Below are positions 47,355 to 58,765 of a DNA stretch of 64,000 nt, one piece after another. Source of the DNA: Fasciola hepatica (lineage: Eukaryota > Platyhelminthes > Trematoda > Plagiorchiida > Fasciolidae). The stretch lies in contig CANUEZ040000168.1 in NCBI GenBank assembly GCA_948099385.1, forward strand, positions 6,115,001 through 6,179,000. The letters are read 5' to 3'. A program made the position numbers and the translations under genes. The number at the start of each line of letters is the position of its first letter. The first letter of the stretch is position 1. The notes below the pieces were generated by a model. The model was given only the letters and a program-made list of their open reading frames with translations. It was not told where the DNA came from and made no database searches.

Positions 47355-48120
47355 AAAAAATTAGGAAGTTTTGAAATCGTTCCCACCCGGAACTCCGCAA
47401 AGCACAGTGGCAACAAGAACAAGGCTGCGGAATCGTACGTTAATTGCATTACAGAACTGGTGTGTATGAATAAGGTACAAGTTGACCAATCACAGCGAGA
47501 TCTTGCTGTACCTGTCCTTGCTGATACTGATTGGCCGAGGTTCCTCAGCGTGCATAGTTACGACGCTGCACCTAGTCGTACCTCGTGTGATAGCTGCTGA
47601 CTCAATTTTGTTCCCCTGTCTTACTGGTCTTCGAACTGGAGCTGGTGACTTCGGCTCGGCCACTGCAGCAGTCATCCAGGTTGGCGGAATAGATGGATCA
47701 TTGCCATCTACACAGTCACCTTCTGGAACCTCAGTCGTCTCAGTCGTGTGATAAGTCACATCGTCGGCTGCCACTTTGAAGTGAATTTGGCCGAGGTGGC
47801 ATCGATGCACCAATGCATCATCGAGGTTCGCATTATCTACCATAGATTGACCAAACTGTCTGGAGATAATTTCGCGAGTTGATCGGAGTTCGTTGCCACG
47901 GAATTATGTAACGTCTCTGGAATCAAGGCACATCAGCGATAAACGTAGTCTTCTCGACCTGAACAAAACGGCTGGACCGTCTTTGTTGGTCGTGTGCTCC
48001 GCTTTTCGGCATTGTAGCAGAAAATTTTCCATGAAATCCGCCAAGTCAGGTAACGTTCTTGGGCTGGCAGATGCTAGCGCATTTTTTACGGAGAGCACCG
48101 AGTTTTCCGTTGCACCGTAA
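47355..48120 (-). mobile_element. Gypsy 3' end: pol C-terminus plus LTR
   Basis: On minus the end of the integrase region reads SASPRTLPDLADFMENFLLQ, then RKAEHTTNKDGPAVLFRSRR (48090-47960) and LDSRDVT. The pol tail follows with RCHLGQIHFKVAADDV and APVRRPVRQG (47820-47630). The LTR begins at about 47607 (gagtcagcagc...cacgagg) and runs to about 47360. The tail is colinear with 51540-52040 but clearly diverged. The LTR is of the diverged subfamily, and its first codons continue the pol frame to KISL before a stop. Confidence 0.8.
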
Positions 48121-48130
48121 GAGCACGGTT

Positions 48131-48195
48131 CATCATCATCAACAACAACAACAACAACAACAACAACATCAGCATCATCATCATCATCATCATCA
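48131..48195. repeat. (CAA)n/(CAT)n compound microsatellite
   Basis: About ten CAA units flanked by CAT runs. It produces the poly-Gln/poly-His shadow frame on plus and poly-Met/Leu on minus. Confidence 0.95.
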
Positions 48196-48415
48196 CCGCA
48201 CAGTGTTCAACAGCACGGCGAGTCCCAATGACCACAGCATTTCTCATTACGTTGCACTTAGAAATAGAAATAATGAATAAACTAGATGGACGGGGAGTGG
48301 ATCTACGGGGGATGGGGAAAGGAAGGAACGCTCTAATAGCCAACACACAGAATACACAGGCTTACCGCATAAATTTCCTCACGGATCAATCATTCTGATT
48401 CGAGGGAAAGTGGCA
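48131..48415 (+). repeat. Dispersed repeat D, copy 2, with microsatellite head
   Basis: Colinear with 33427-33670. In both copies a trinucleotide run marks the 5' edge, so the microsatellite is part of the element or grew from its end. Confidence 0.65.
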
Positions 48416-48719
48416 ACACGATCGCCACTGTTCATGGTTCTCTGCTGTAATGACATGAATTTGGTGGATAGAACGAAAGTACACATGTACCAGGAACGCG
48501 CATTCAGAATCAACGAACGGCAAATACAACCATCGTCACCAGAACAAGAATGTCCAAGCAAACGTAAACCGTCAGAAATATCAGTTTGGTAAGAAGTGAT
48601 CTTCATGTGATTGAAGAAAAAGGACAGTGCAGATCGTGGTACAGAGGAGTGTCGAATGCATAAGTGCAAGACGAACAGGACGGCAGTGAATCATGACCGG
48701 ATGATCACGGAGCACGGGT

Positions 48720-51021
48720 AATCCTCGAGGCAATTTGTGGTTGATTCAACCACACGACAGTTGCCATGTCCTTCAGTGTCTCCACCCAACTAGTAGATGG
48801 ATCTTCTGGATCCCAGCTGCTAATACGTGAGGTGCCCACACTTCCTAAGATAACTGTACATTTTCTCATTCCCCGTCGCTAAGCCATTTGGTAATCTCCA
48901 CGTGGCTTCTTCCATTTCCGAAGAGGAACGAAAAACAGGGCACAGTATGGTAGAAGTGTGATCGACATACGCAACGCGTGCCCCAACCAACGAAGTCTAG
49001 TAAGCTGGACACCTTGTGATAGAATATTCTCTGAATTAGTACCCATTACTCGATTTCTAACTTCAGCATTATTCACCCGGTCATTCCATCCAATCTTAGC
49101 GACACTACACAAACGTCGATAGTTGAACACCACTGGTCATTTCGAATGGACGGGGTAGTTGGTTGTAAACACTTATGAGGCCAGAAGTATGGGAGTACAA
49201 TGATCTCACTGGACCCACGAATTTCTGTGGAATAACTTTCCTGTGAAAAGCACTGAATAGCGCTGTTCGATCAACTTAATGGAAAACGCTTTACAGGTCG
49301 AGGAAAGCCAAGATTGTCGTTCGACTGTGTGCTTGCTGGTTGTCATAAATAGGCTCTTCATTCCTATCTCATTTTGCTTCGCTGATCGGGGTTCGCCGTC
49401 CACCGGTGTCTCGAATAAGCTTAGACAGTCTTTGAATGTTACCTGAAGCAGCTGCCATTTCCATTTATTGTGCTATCTTGACACAACAGTTTTCGCGATC
49501 CCTCTTAAGGCTTATCGTAACTTGCTTTTGTAGATGTCTTCGTATCATGTTCATCTCCTTATAGTTCGAGAACTGAGGTTTTGTTACATTGGACTCAACG
49601 AATCTTATAAAATACAGTGTTTTCTTATCGACATCGAATCTAGGACCACAGGCGAAACCTGCTGCCACGTGCATCGTGCCTCCGATTTGGGACAATTGCT
49701 CATCTACATTCCCGTCCGTCAAAGATCCTCATTCACGTGGGAATTTCTGTTCATGTCGGGTTCGAAATTCTGGATCACACAAACTCGTCACGGCCGACAA
49801 GGTGCGCGGTTTGAGTGGACCACCATGGACTTGGAGCGATAACCGCATTAAAACCAAAGCATGGTACAACTCTATGTACGTGGACCAGTAGGGTTTACAG
49901 TTCGTCACAGAACTGCGCCACCGGTATCTTGCTGCGATTCGATCGACCTGACTCAGAGTACGTGTAAAGCTAGAGCAGCATGTCGTCGTGGGAACCGAGC
50001 TGTGTCGGAAATTTGTATTAGACAGGAATAACTGATTGTCTGCACAATACAGGGGAAGTCTATGCTCGTTATCTGTGCGGTAAATGGGTAAGGTACAACA
50101 CCGATCTAAATAAGCTTCAGACACACTTATTTTGCCATCTCCTGTATTAAGATCATCAGCTAGCTCTACAATATCACAGTTTTTGCTCCTGCGAACGAGA
50201 ATGTAGAGTTCATCACAGAAATCATCCTTCTGCGTGTCAGAACTGCAGTCACCGAGACCACAAACAAACTGCGCTTAATACGGCTATCATTTCGAACGCC
50301 AATTGACCCCTGGAGTCTTACTGCACATAGATCACTAATAACCTGTATCCAGTCTGAAAGGGCAGTAGACATCAATATTCAGGGAGTTTATTGTGAGTGC
50401 GAGGCATGTCTGCTGGCCGGTCTGTATGAGTGTGTGCACGTTAAAGATGCCGAGGTTCAGAGGCTGACGAGGCTTGAGAAAATGAGTTATGAGACTGAGG
50501 ATTATTCACGACACTATTTGACAATGAATCGTTGCGAGTTTCGGGCGTGTTGCCAGTGGGAGCATTACAGTTGGGTGGAAGAAGCAAAGAGAGGTGTTTG
50601 GGTACAAAAGACAAAGGTTGACTAAAAGAGAAAGATCTCTGAGCAGTAACCCACTTATTACTATCTACTCCGATCGATGCAATGAACAGAGCTGACCTGA
50701 TTATCCGGCGCGACGACTGATGCAGTATGGAATTTTTCGTATTCTTGAAGTTCGTGGGAAATGTTGGACGGGTAGTGATGGAGTGTCCAGCCACAAAGCA
50801 GGAGAACAATTAGGGTTCCCAAACAAAGCCTTTAGTTCTAACAAGAACCTGTTCACAAGGCAGTGAGCGGTGGCTGAGTGGAAGCCTATTTACTTGGATC
50901 AATTATCCCCCCACTGATTTTGGCGGCTGAGTTGTTAACTCAGATCGACTCCTAACCTGGAGGACCAGAAGACTGGACTTTGTCTGGCCTCTACCCATTG
51001 ACCTTTAAGGAATGATTGGAT
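48720..51021 (-). mobile_element. APE-type LINE, internally deleted
   Basis: On minus a 5' UTR (51021-50810) is followed by a 122-codon leader frame (50441-50809, starting MFSCFVAGHSITTRPTFPTN). A broken endonuclease comes next (50110-50430), then its C-terminus and linker (YWSTYIELYHALVLMRLSLQ, 49870), an RT start (RRHLQKQVTISLKRDREN, 49520), and motif A remains ILAFLDL*SVFH*VDRTALF (49290). After a jump near 49135 the C-terminal region appears (VAKIGWNDRVNNAEVRNRVM, LTRLRWLGHALRMS, 49090-48970). The palm with the YADD box is deleted. Compared with the copy at 62956-64000 this copy lacks about 158 bases in the endonuclease. Confidence 0.8.
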
Positions 51022-51293
51022 TTTTAGCTTGAGGCAAGGCGTCCTGTAAAACTCCTTGTCACTTAGGCGCAAGCAGTCACACCCCGTCAGATTACGGCCT
51101 CGTTTGCGACAGTAGAGCATGGGTGGCTTGGCGCCGTACACAGATGCCAATATCTCATTCTGTCAAGCCAGATTCTCAGCTCTACCACACAGAATTTCGA
51201 TCCCATGTCGGAGGCCAGTATTTGCGGTATTCCTTCTCGGCTGAAGCTCTTCCGTAGTACTTGAATTACAAACGAGGTGGTTAGTGAACGTAG
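51022..51293 (-). mobile_element. Gypsy integrase fragment of an older copy
   Basis: Bases 51115-51293 align with 52065-52245, the integrase core of the neighbouring element (for example gtattccttctcggctgaag, and a gggtggcttggcgccg/gggtggcgtggggccg block). The orientation is the same. It butts directly against the truncated end of the LTR at 51294, so one gypsy copy lies next to or inside another. Confidence 0.65.
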
Positions 51294-51518
51294 CTAGAAG
51301 ACCAAGGCCGCGAAATAGCACGTTAGTTGCATTGCAGGGTGGGTTTGTATAAATATATTAAATTAGAGAATAGAATTGGTAGACTCAAAGATGGCCAATC
51401 ACAGGGAACTTTTGTCGGACTTGTCCGCGGTGATCCTGATTGGTTGAGGCTCATCCGTGTACGTGGTCACGAAACTGTACCTGGTCGTATCACGTGTGAC
51501 AGCTGCTGAATCACCACA
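51294..51518 (-). mobile_element. Gypsy family 1 3' LTR, truncated
   Basis: Starts on minus at 51518 with TGTGGTGATTCAGCAG and follows the family 1 LTR for 225 bases to ttctagctac. The last about 75 bases of the 301-bp unit are missing, and integrase sequence of another copy follows. Confidence 0.8.
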
Positions 51519-53210
51519 ACCTTCCTCCATCAAGAGTTCCTCGCCAATTTGGCTCACCTGTAGTACTGATCTTCGGACTGGAGCTAGTGGCTGTGGCTCA
51601 GTCGCTGCAGCAGTCGTTTCAGGAGGCGGAACAGGCGCATCACAGTCATCAACACGGCCCCCGTCATGATCCTCAGTCATCTCACCTGTGCCATTGGTTA
51701 CGTCGCCGGTTGCTACTTTGAAATGGATTCGGCTGAGATGGCGCCGATGCACCTACACATCATCCAAGTCCGTGACCTCGACCTTAGATTGACCAAGTCG
51801 TCTTGTGGTAATACCACAAGTTGGTCGAAGATCGTTGCCACAGAAGTATGTGACATCACTAGAGTCAAGATTCATCAGTGATGACGGTGGTCTTCTGGAC
51901 TTGAAGAGAACGGCTAGACTCTCCTTGGTGGTTGTATGCACTGCTTTTCTGTACTGCAACAAGAAATCGTCGAGGAACGCTTCCAAGTCGGGCAACGTCC
52001 TCGGGTTGGTTGATGTCATTGCACTTTTCACAGAACGCACCAAGTTTTCCGCTGCGCCATTAGAACATGGGTGGCGTGGGGCCGCAAGTAGATGCCGACA
52101 CCCAACTCTATGAAGCCAGCACTTCAGCTGCTCTGCACAGATTTGTGATCCATTATCGGTGACTAATATCTGTGGAATCCTTTCTCGGCTGAATCATTTC
52201 CGTAACACCTGGATTACGAAGGAAGTGGTTGGTTAGCTTGTCAGGAACACTTCCGGCCATTTAGAGTAGGAGTCAGTCAGTACAAGGGTGTGATACTGGT
52301 TCAAGAATGGACCACAGAAGTCCGCATGAACTCTCTGCCATGGAATGTAGCTTTCGGACCATGGAGACCAGTTGTTTGGCCTCGACTGGACTTTGTGCTA
52401 ATATCCATCGCAGATTTTTGCCTTAGTGCGGATGTCTGCATCCGATTCCGGCCACTCACACATTTGTCGAGCCAGTGAGTGACAAGTAGAATGACAAGTC
52501 GGTCACCTCGACAAATGATGCCGTCGGGTTGGATACTGAATTCCTCTCGCAGTGCGAAGAACTGAGGAAGCTTCCGCCTCACTCGGGTTGCCACCCCTTT
52601 CTGATTGCTGAAATCACAGACGAGTTGTACGGTTTTGTCTGCTTCCGTAATTCTCCCTTCGACAAAGGCGCAGTCGGCGAAATGAAATGGCATTATTATG
52701 CTGCTACGAATGTTGATTATCGTGACAGGAAGTCCGTTTGCGGGATTGCCTTGCCGAGTCTATGCAGGATGTCATAGTTATGGGCTACCAGAGCAATGCT
52801 CTATCTCTGGATCATAGCAGTTGTGGATTCGGCAACGGATTTGTCTGGGTTATAAATAGGAACTGAGAGGTTTGGTGGTCGGTGGCAATGGTAAACCTTA
52901 GTCCAAACAGATACTTGTGTGGTCGGCCTACCGCCCAGAAAACGATGTAAGCTTTGTTCTGCGTCTGGAAATAACCTCTCTCTGCAACACTAAGAAGATG
53001 AGAGAGTCGTATGATTAGGCATTCATCCTATTCCAGAACTGCTCCTATACCAACTTCGGACAGGTCAGTGATCAGCATGGTCTGCTTATATGATGCGATC
53101 GGGGCTAGTATCGGTCGGTCCTTGGTTCCCTTCAGGTACCCAGGTCTCACATATGGCTTTATGGGGCTGAAGCGTGTGTCAGCTACCACACCTTGACAAA
53201 CCGCTGAGCA
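51519..53210 (-). mobile_element. Gypsy pol: RNase H, integrase and C-terminal tail
   Basis: On minus the order is the RT/RNase H junction (LITDLSEVGIGAVLE, about 53070), RNase H (LSHLLSVAERGYFQTQNKAY, LHKYLFGLRFTIATDHQ, 53000-52870), the integrase zinc region (REEFSIQPDGIICRGDRLVI, 52530), and the integrase core. The core has HADFCGPF (first Asp), LTDSYSKWPEVF (52280), VTDNGSQICAEQ (second Asp, about 52155) and PCSNGAAENLVRSVK (catalytic Glu, about 52050). It ends with RKAVHTTTKESLAVLFKSRR, RRHLSRIHFKVATGDV, and APVRRSVLQVSQI (51580). All three DDE residues survive, but frameshifts separate them. The 5' part of the element is cut off where the RTE-like LINE begins. The pol frame continues about 40 codons into the LTR. 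Confidence 0.85.
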
Positions 53211-53219
53211 GAAAGGCTA

Positions 53220-56200
53220 GACCAGGCTGAGGGTAGCCGAGGTCCAGAAACCTCGGGGAGACGGTGGTGGGAATGCGTAGACAGCTATCCCTGAGTAGGT
53301 GGATGGGATCTACTGCATAATCCAACGGCTAAGAAGGAGATCTGTTAAATTAACAGAGCTGTATTGAACCTTGGGTTATATTCAATTTAATTTAATGGCA
53401 AACGAGCTACTAGGGAGCCACCGGCAACTATGCCTCAACACACTGCTGTATTGTCTTCTGCACTTGGCTGTGGAAAGGTTAGAGGTGCGCCCTCGAGAAA
53501 AAGCTGAGTGACACTGGGGACGTCTCTTGTAATAAACACGTGTGAAATTGTATGATTATGTCTCCTACGCGCTCTATTATCCGTGCTACGGAGTTCTCGG
53601 GAAGCGATGCGCCCTGTGCTTCTCTGCTGGCCCTTCAACCCCAAAAGACTCTGAAGGATGTTGGAACGTGAGAACTCTCACGGACACTGGAAGTCAGGCA
53701 GTGACTATGCGCCCACTGTCAAGTGGATATGGCCTGCCTATCCGAAGTCACACTAGACGGTACCGGCTGTGGTAACACCAAGGTTCCCGGTGGACAAAAC
53801 CATTTCTGGCTTTACCACAGTGGACCAGAGAAGCTGAGCCAGCAAGAAGTAGCAGTAGTTTTAAGTCATCGCACCAATTCCGCTCTTCTCTCTTGGGAAT
53901 CGACATCACCAAGAATCGCAGAGGTGCGTTTCAAACGTCAACCAGTGAACCTTACCGTGGTTGCGATCTACGCCCCAAACCCACCATCTGATATTAGTAC
54001 GAAGGACGAATTCCAAGATAGCTTTCAAACGGCGGTGAGTCCCATTTCCAGAAGGAATATGGTTATCGTAGCGGGTGATTGGAACGTCCAGACAGGCTCG
54101 CAAGACGTTTCGACACATCTCAGGAAGTTCAGTTTTGATCAGTGCTGGAATAACGGCGATAAACTAATCAATTTCTCCGACTTTAACCGGTTGTGCATAA
54201 CCAACACACGGTCCCAGCCTCGTAAAAGGCACCCCACATGGTATTTCAATGACGGTAGATCAGCTCACCAAATTGACTACGTGCTAATCCGGTCGCGATG
54301 GATCTCGTCAGCAGACGACTGCAGATCGTACCGCTGCGCTGGGGCAAGCAACAGGGGAGGATCAGACCAGGTGCTGGTAGGCGCGAAGCTCCGCTTTTGC
54401 CTGACGACCCGAATAAAGACAACTCCCCCGGAGCGCATCAACGTGGAACTTCTGAAGTCCCTGGAAAAAACCGAGGTTCTAACGAAGGGAACTGAACTGC
54501 GGTTGTCGACCGACACATCCACCTCACACCACAGGACAGACTCGGTCAACCTGCTGTGGGCTAAACTGGAAGTAGCAGTATATCAAGGCGCAATAAACGA
54601 ATAAGGATTCACGAAATACTGCTTTCAATACTGGATATCTTTAGACACCGTCCATCTCTCCACCTTGGCTAAAGACGCCCGTTTATCCGGCTGTCCTGAA
54701 TATCAGCCTCCCAGACACGAGGCAACCCGCTCCGCAGAGATCGACGCAGTTAATGGTACGAAGTTGCAAATAAGGTGGAAACTGCAGCCCGTGCTTATCA
54801 CTTCGCAAACCTCTTTCGCATCATACGATCAGTATCAGGTAATGGACAGTCCATCCAACCTGTCTTTCGTGATTCTGTCAATATACTCATCTCTGGTATC
54901 AATAGTAAGATAGCTAGATGTGTAGAACATCTCAACCAGCTCATCAAAGGCCCACTGGATAGACCGATGGATATCGATTCTAATTTGGCTCCACCATAAA
55001 GCACCACATGTGATCCTCCGTCACAAGAGGAATTAGCGGATGCGACTGGCCATTTAAAATCCGGCAAGTTTCCCGGTGGAGATGGAATCTCTGCGAAAAT
55101 CTACAAGACTTGCCTCCTGGTGGTCACCGAGCCACTTCGCACCCTATTCTGTTTGATTTGGGAAACGCAAAAATGCCCGTCTGATTGGAACACCTCGGTT
55201 CTGCTTCCATTTCTCCAAAAAGATAAAAACAGTGTTTGAAAACTGCCGTAGTATCAGTCTGCCAGACGTGGTTGCAAAACCCTTCGATCAGCTCGTGCTG
55301 AATTTAGGCATACACGTACTCGGCTCGATCGGGGAGGTTGCCATTCGGACAGTGGATACGCGACCGATTATTCATCCTCCAGAGGATTCTGGAACACCGT
55401 TACAAATTCCAACGCCTACTGCCGCACGTTTTATGGACTTTTGCTCCGACTATGAGTCAATAGGTCATGATTCATTGTGGAAGATAATGCTTGCTGAAGG
55501 CATCTCATTCAAACTGGTCAGTCTGTCAAAGTCGTACTACGCTGGAATAAAAGCACGTGCTTGAGTGCAAAGCGAAGAGTCTTGTCCATTCGAAATGAAG
55601 TCAGGAGTACGATATGGGTGCCCGTAACCTCCAGTGTTGTTCATCTTTTGCTGTGGATTGGGTAATGGCCGGTTATCAGGGAGTCCAAGTTTTCTCAGGT
55701 TGCAGTGCTGCGGACCTTGAATTTGTAGACGACGTAGTGGTGGTCGGAGAGGACCTGACCATTTTGCAAACGGGCCTCTATCGGGTAAATAAATATGCTT
55801 CGGAGATTGGTCTTGAGATCAAAACCAGCGAAACTAAGATGGTTGTAATACGCATTAGTCATGCAAACCAAGTCCTACAACTGAATGGCCAATCAATAGA
55901 AATTGTCTCGGATCTTAAATATCTTGGTAGCACTATCCTGCCAAACGGAGAAGCTGATGATGTCAAACGGAGCGCTGACGTGGTTTAACTGGCGTTTCTA
56001 CAGCTCTGAAACACCCTCTGGCGGTGGAACGAGATTAGTCTTAATACCAAGATCAGGGTGTTTAAAGCCGTAACTGACCAGTATTGCCACATGATTGCGA
56101 AAACTGCCCATTACCACCTGAAGATATCAGTAGACTGGAAGTTTCCGATCATTGGTGCCTCAGATCTATTTTAAAAGTAAGATGGTGTGACAGAACCTCA

Positions 56201-56565
56201 AGTGAAAACATTCCAAATCGCTGTCGCATCGTCCGTCTTTCAATGCGCATACAACTCCGTCGACTGCAGTGGTTTGTCACGTACCGTGTAAACCTGACCT
56301 CGTCCTAACCAGCATTGTCCTGGCACCATCTCCATGCCCACACTGGCAGTCCCGATGAGGAGAACAAATAAAACCTGGTTGGATACCGTATTCGAAGACA
56401 AACCAACTTGGCCTTCGCGTGGTGTACGGCAACTGACAATGGAAATCGAACAGGATCGGTATCTGCAAGAACCTTGCTGCCAACCGAGCATGGACAGTCG
56501 CGATCAGGGACATTTATGAAGCTGGCTTATCCTCTCCAAGGAGCCAGCTTCAGCAAAGAAAAGTA
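53220..56565 (+). mobile_element. RTE-like LINE, nearly full length, disabled
   Basis: Order on plus: 5' region (53220-53640), endonuclease (WNVRTLTDTGSQAV at 53660, then a 293-codon frame 53723-54604). The endonuclease has MDMACLSEVTLDGTG, LTVVAIYAPNPPSD, MVIVAGDWNVQTGSQ, HPTWYFNDGRSAHQIDYVLI and GGSDQVLVGAKL, so the usual SDH reads SDQ. RT parts follow: FPGGDGISAKIYKTCL (55075-55115), a shortened fingers-palm segment (55232-55560), then LEFVDDVVVVGEDLT (F/YADD reads FVDD) in a 124-codon frame (55614-55988). That frame also has LEIKTSETKMVVI and LKYLGSTILPNGEAD. The C-terminus (56110-56520) has HWCLRSILKVRW and NKTWLDTVFEDK. Motif A is damaged and several frameshifts exist. It separates two minus-strand gypsy fragments. 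Confidence 0.85.
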
Positions 56566-58206
56566 AAGCAAGTACTCTTTCTCTCCACCACAATCGAAGT
56601 CTCCCGTATGGATGAAGTCACACGCGCAATGACACCGTCCTGCTCCATTTTGGTGAGTACCTTCAATTTAGCCGTCAAGCAACGCTGTTCGCTTCAGGAT
56701 AACGGATCACCATCCACTTCTAACTTCGCGGGCTCAACCGCCACACCAACTTTGTCACTGAAGCCTTGCGCAATCAAATACTACAGAATAAGCTGACCCG
56801 CCGGACTCTCCGATATTGTTTTGACGGTTACCGACTGGTGCACGCAGAGTCTTCAAACCCAGAACCGATGGACTATCTGCGGAAATCAAAAATCGTACCG
56901 GGGTATAGTCGCCCTCCAACCGAACCACTAGTGTAGTCTCACCCAGCAGTGAAAGTCGATGTCCGGTAACACCATGAATGCGCATAGCAGTGGGTTGTAT
57001 GGGTACACTGGGCTGGTTCAGTTCGAACACTGATTTCGGAATAATGGACTCACAGCTCCCGGTATCCACAATGAATTGATGTCTCAAGCCGCATTGGAAT
57101 TGTATGGAAATAGGTTGAACTCACTCGAAATCTTCAGTATGTCATCATTTTTCGGACCCTCAGGAGTTGTACTCAACACATTGCACTTCGACTGGCGGTA
57201 TTGTTTACGAATAAGACCAATCTTCCCGCACGAATGACATACCGCATTACGTAAGTGGTAGATGGAACTTAGATGGAATTCGCCGCACAAAAAGCAACGA
57301 CTCAGCTGCACTGGTTTGCCTGCGAGTATCATCTTGATGGCCGTCTTCGGTTGAGGTGGTTGAAGGGAACTGGATGGTTTGCAAGGACAAACTTGTTGGT
57401 GGTGCATCACGGAATGTTCAACCGTCGCTTCGGATATGCCTCCCAATTGATTGCACGTTGACGAGCCCAAGAGAATGTGAGGTCGTGCTTCAGTAATAGC
57501 TTCTTTTGTAGATAGGGATAATTTCAACCCGTAATTAAGCGAACACGCAACTGGTCATCGAAATTATGCTTCGCAGCCTGTGTCTGCAGTATCCAGATGA
57601 ACTCAAGGAACTTCATGTTGGGACCACGAACCAGCGAATGGAATTCTGCACGCTCGGTCGCCTGGAGATTGACCGGAACCACGTGGCCTAGCAGTAAAGC
57701 CTTCAACTCGTCGAATGGAACTGCAACAGGTGCTCTCGGGTATGCAAGGTTTTTCATCAACCAGTGAAATGAACGGCCGCCAGCCGACAAAAAGGATGCG
57801 GTTCGACTCTCCCTATTCACATCCTTGCCCATTCTGCACCACAGCTCGAGCCGTTTAATTCAGTCTTTAATTTCAGATGCACTATCATGCAGGTTCAATT
57901 GTACAATACTGGGCAGCTCCAAAATGCGACGCCAATCGTAGTACTCGCAATACCCAAACTGAACTACGTAAGCCAAAGTAGCAGGAAGACCAAGGCTGCG
58001 TAATACCACATTAACTGTACCGTAGAACTGAATTGTATGAATAAGGTAAATCAAAGACAATAATTGGCATATTACAAATTGATCAATCACAGCGAGGTTT
58101 TGCTCTACCTGTCTTCGGCGATCCTGATTGGTTGAAGCTCCTCAGCGTACGTAGCCACGAAGCTTTACCTGTTCGTATTACGTGTGACATCCGCTGAATG
58201 ATCACA
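56566..58206 (-). mobile_element. Gypsy 5' half: LTR, gag, protease, RT start
   Basis: On minus the LTR (58206-57907; TGTGATCATTCAG to CTAC) is followed by gag. Gag has FGYCEYYDWRRILELPSIVQ (57950), then a 102-codon frame (57524-57832) with PVAVPFDELKALLLGHV, then a 147-codon frame (57084-57527) with the knuckle CFLCGEFHLSSIY and a second knuckle CHSCGKIGLIRKQYR missing its His and last Cys. The retropepsin (56755-57087) has FIVDTGSCESIIP, GVTGHRLSLLGE and PSVLGLKTLRAP. RT beginnings (56570-56740) include EQDGVIARVTSS. The rest of pol is absent. The knuckle spacing CX2CX3HX4C is like that reported for CsRn1-type elements. Its LTR is most like the one at 58938-59236, and both are followed or preceded by GATAC. 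Confidence 0.85.
57907..58206 (-). mobile_element. Gypsy 5' LTR (inverted half)
   Basis: About 300 bases, starting at 58206 on minus. Relative to the plus LTR at 58938-59236 it has a 30-base deletion between gtagttc and agtttgggtat. Otherwise it is the closest match among the eight LTRs. The 5 bases outside it (58207-58211) read GATAC on minus. Confidence 0.8.
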
Positions 58207-58211
58207 GTATC

Positions 58212-58765
58212 GCTCACTCAACGGGTCAGTGCTGAAAGAAGATATATGGTAAAAAGTGCTGACATTTTGCTCAGGCTTCCCAATCGCCGGATACAATGAA
58301 CAGACATTAGCTGTTTACAACAATGAATTACAGTTATTCCAGATGGCAGTCTAGCCGAGCAGATTGTCTCAACAATAATAATTGTAATCCCAGGTGCTCC
58401 GTGTGAGAATGTACACCTCATTCATTGGATCGGCTTGTGCGGCATTCTTGCCATTGACCCGGATGATACTGAACACAATTTCAAGAACAATGGTTGAAAG
58501 AACGGTGCTACTATTGTGTGACTCCTACCGTAATCGGTACTGGTGTAAGATCAGAATCACATTTAAAATGTGTCCACATTAAATTGGAGTCGAATAACGA
58601 GTAAGCGACAAATACTTCTTTGATATCGCGTGGGATTGCTAAGAAGTGTTTATTGTCTGCTTTCAAAACACCGGGTGTGTTCATCCACGTGCCTCTGAAT
58701 TGAATGCTGTGGAACTCCGCGATCTTCCTGCAAAATCTCATTCTTGCTGTCCAAACAAGTCCTCT
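58212..58765 (-). other. Segment between inverted gypsy halves, with an unknown open frame
   Basis: A minus frame of 90 codons (58511-58783) includes EFHSIQFRGTWMNTPGVLKA, FLAIPRDIKEVFVAYSLFDS and DSDLTPVPITVGVTQ. It resembles no transposon family I know. It has a possible acceptor (gattttgcag, about 58737) but only a weak donor (GTAGGAGT, about 58527). It may be a displaced host exon or chance. Confidence 0.3.

Noticed and set aside
48059..48280. Poly-Gln/poly-His protein frame
   Set aside because: It is a translation of the CAA/CAT microsatellite within repeat D.
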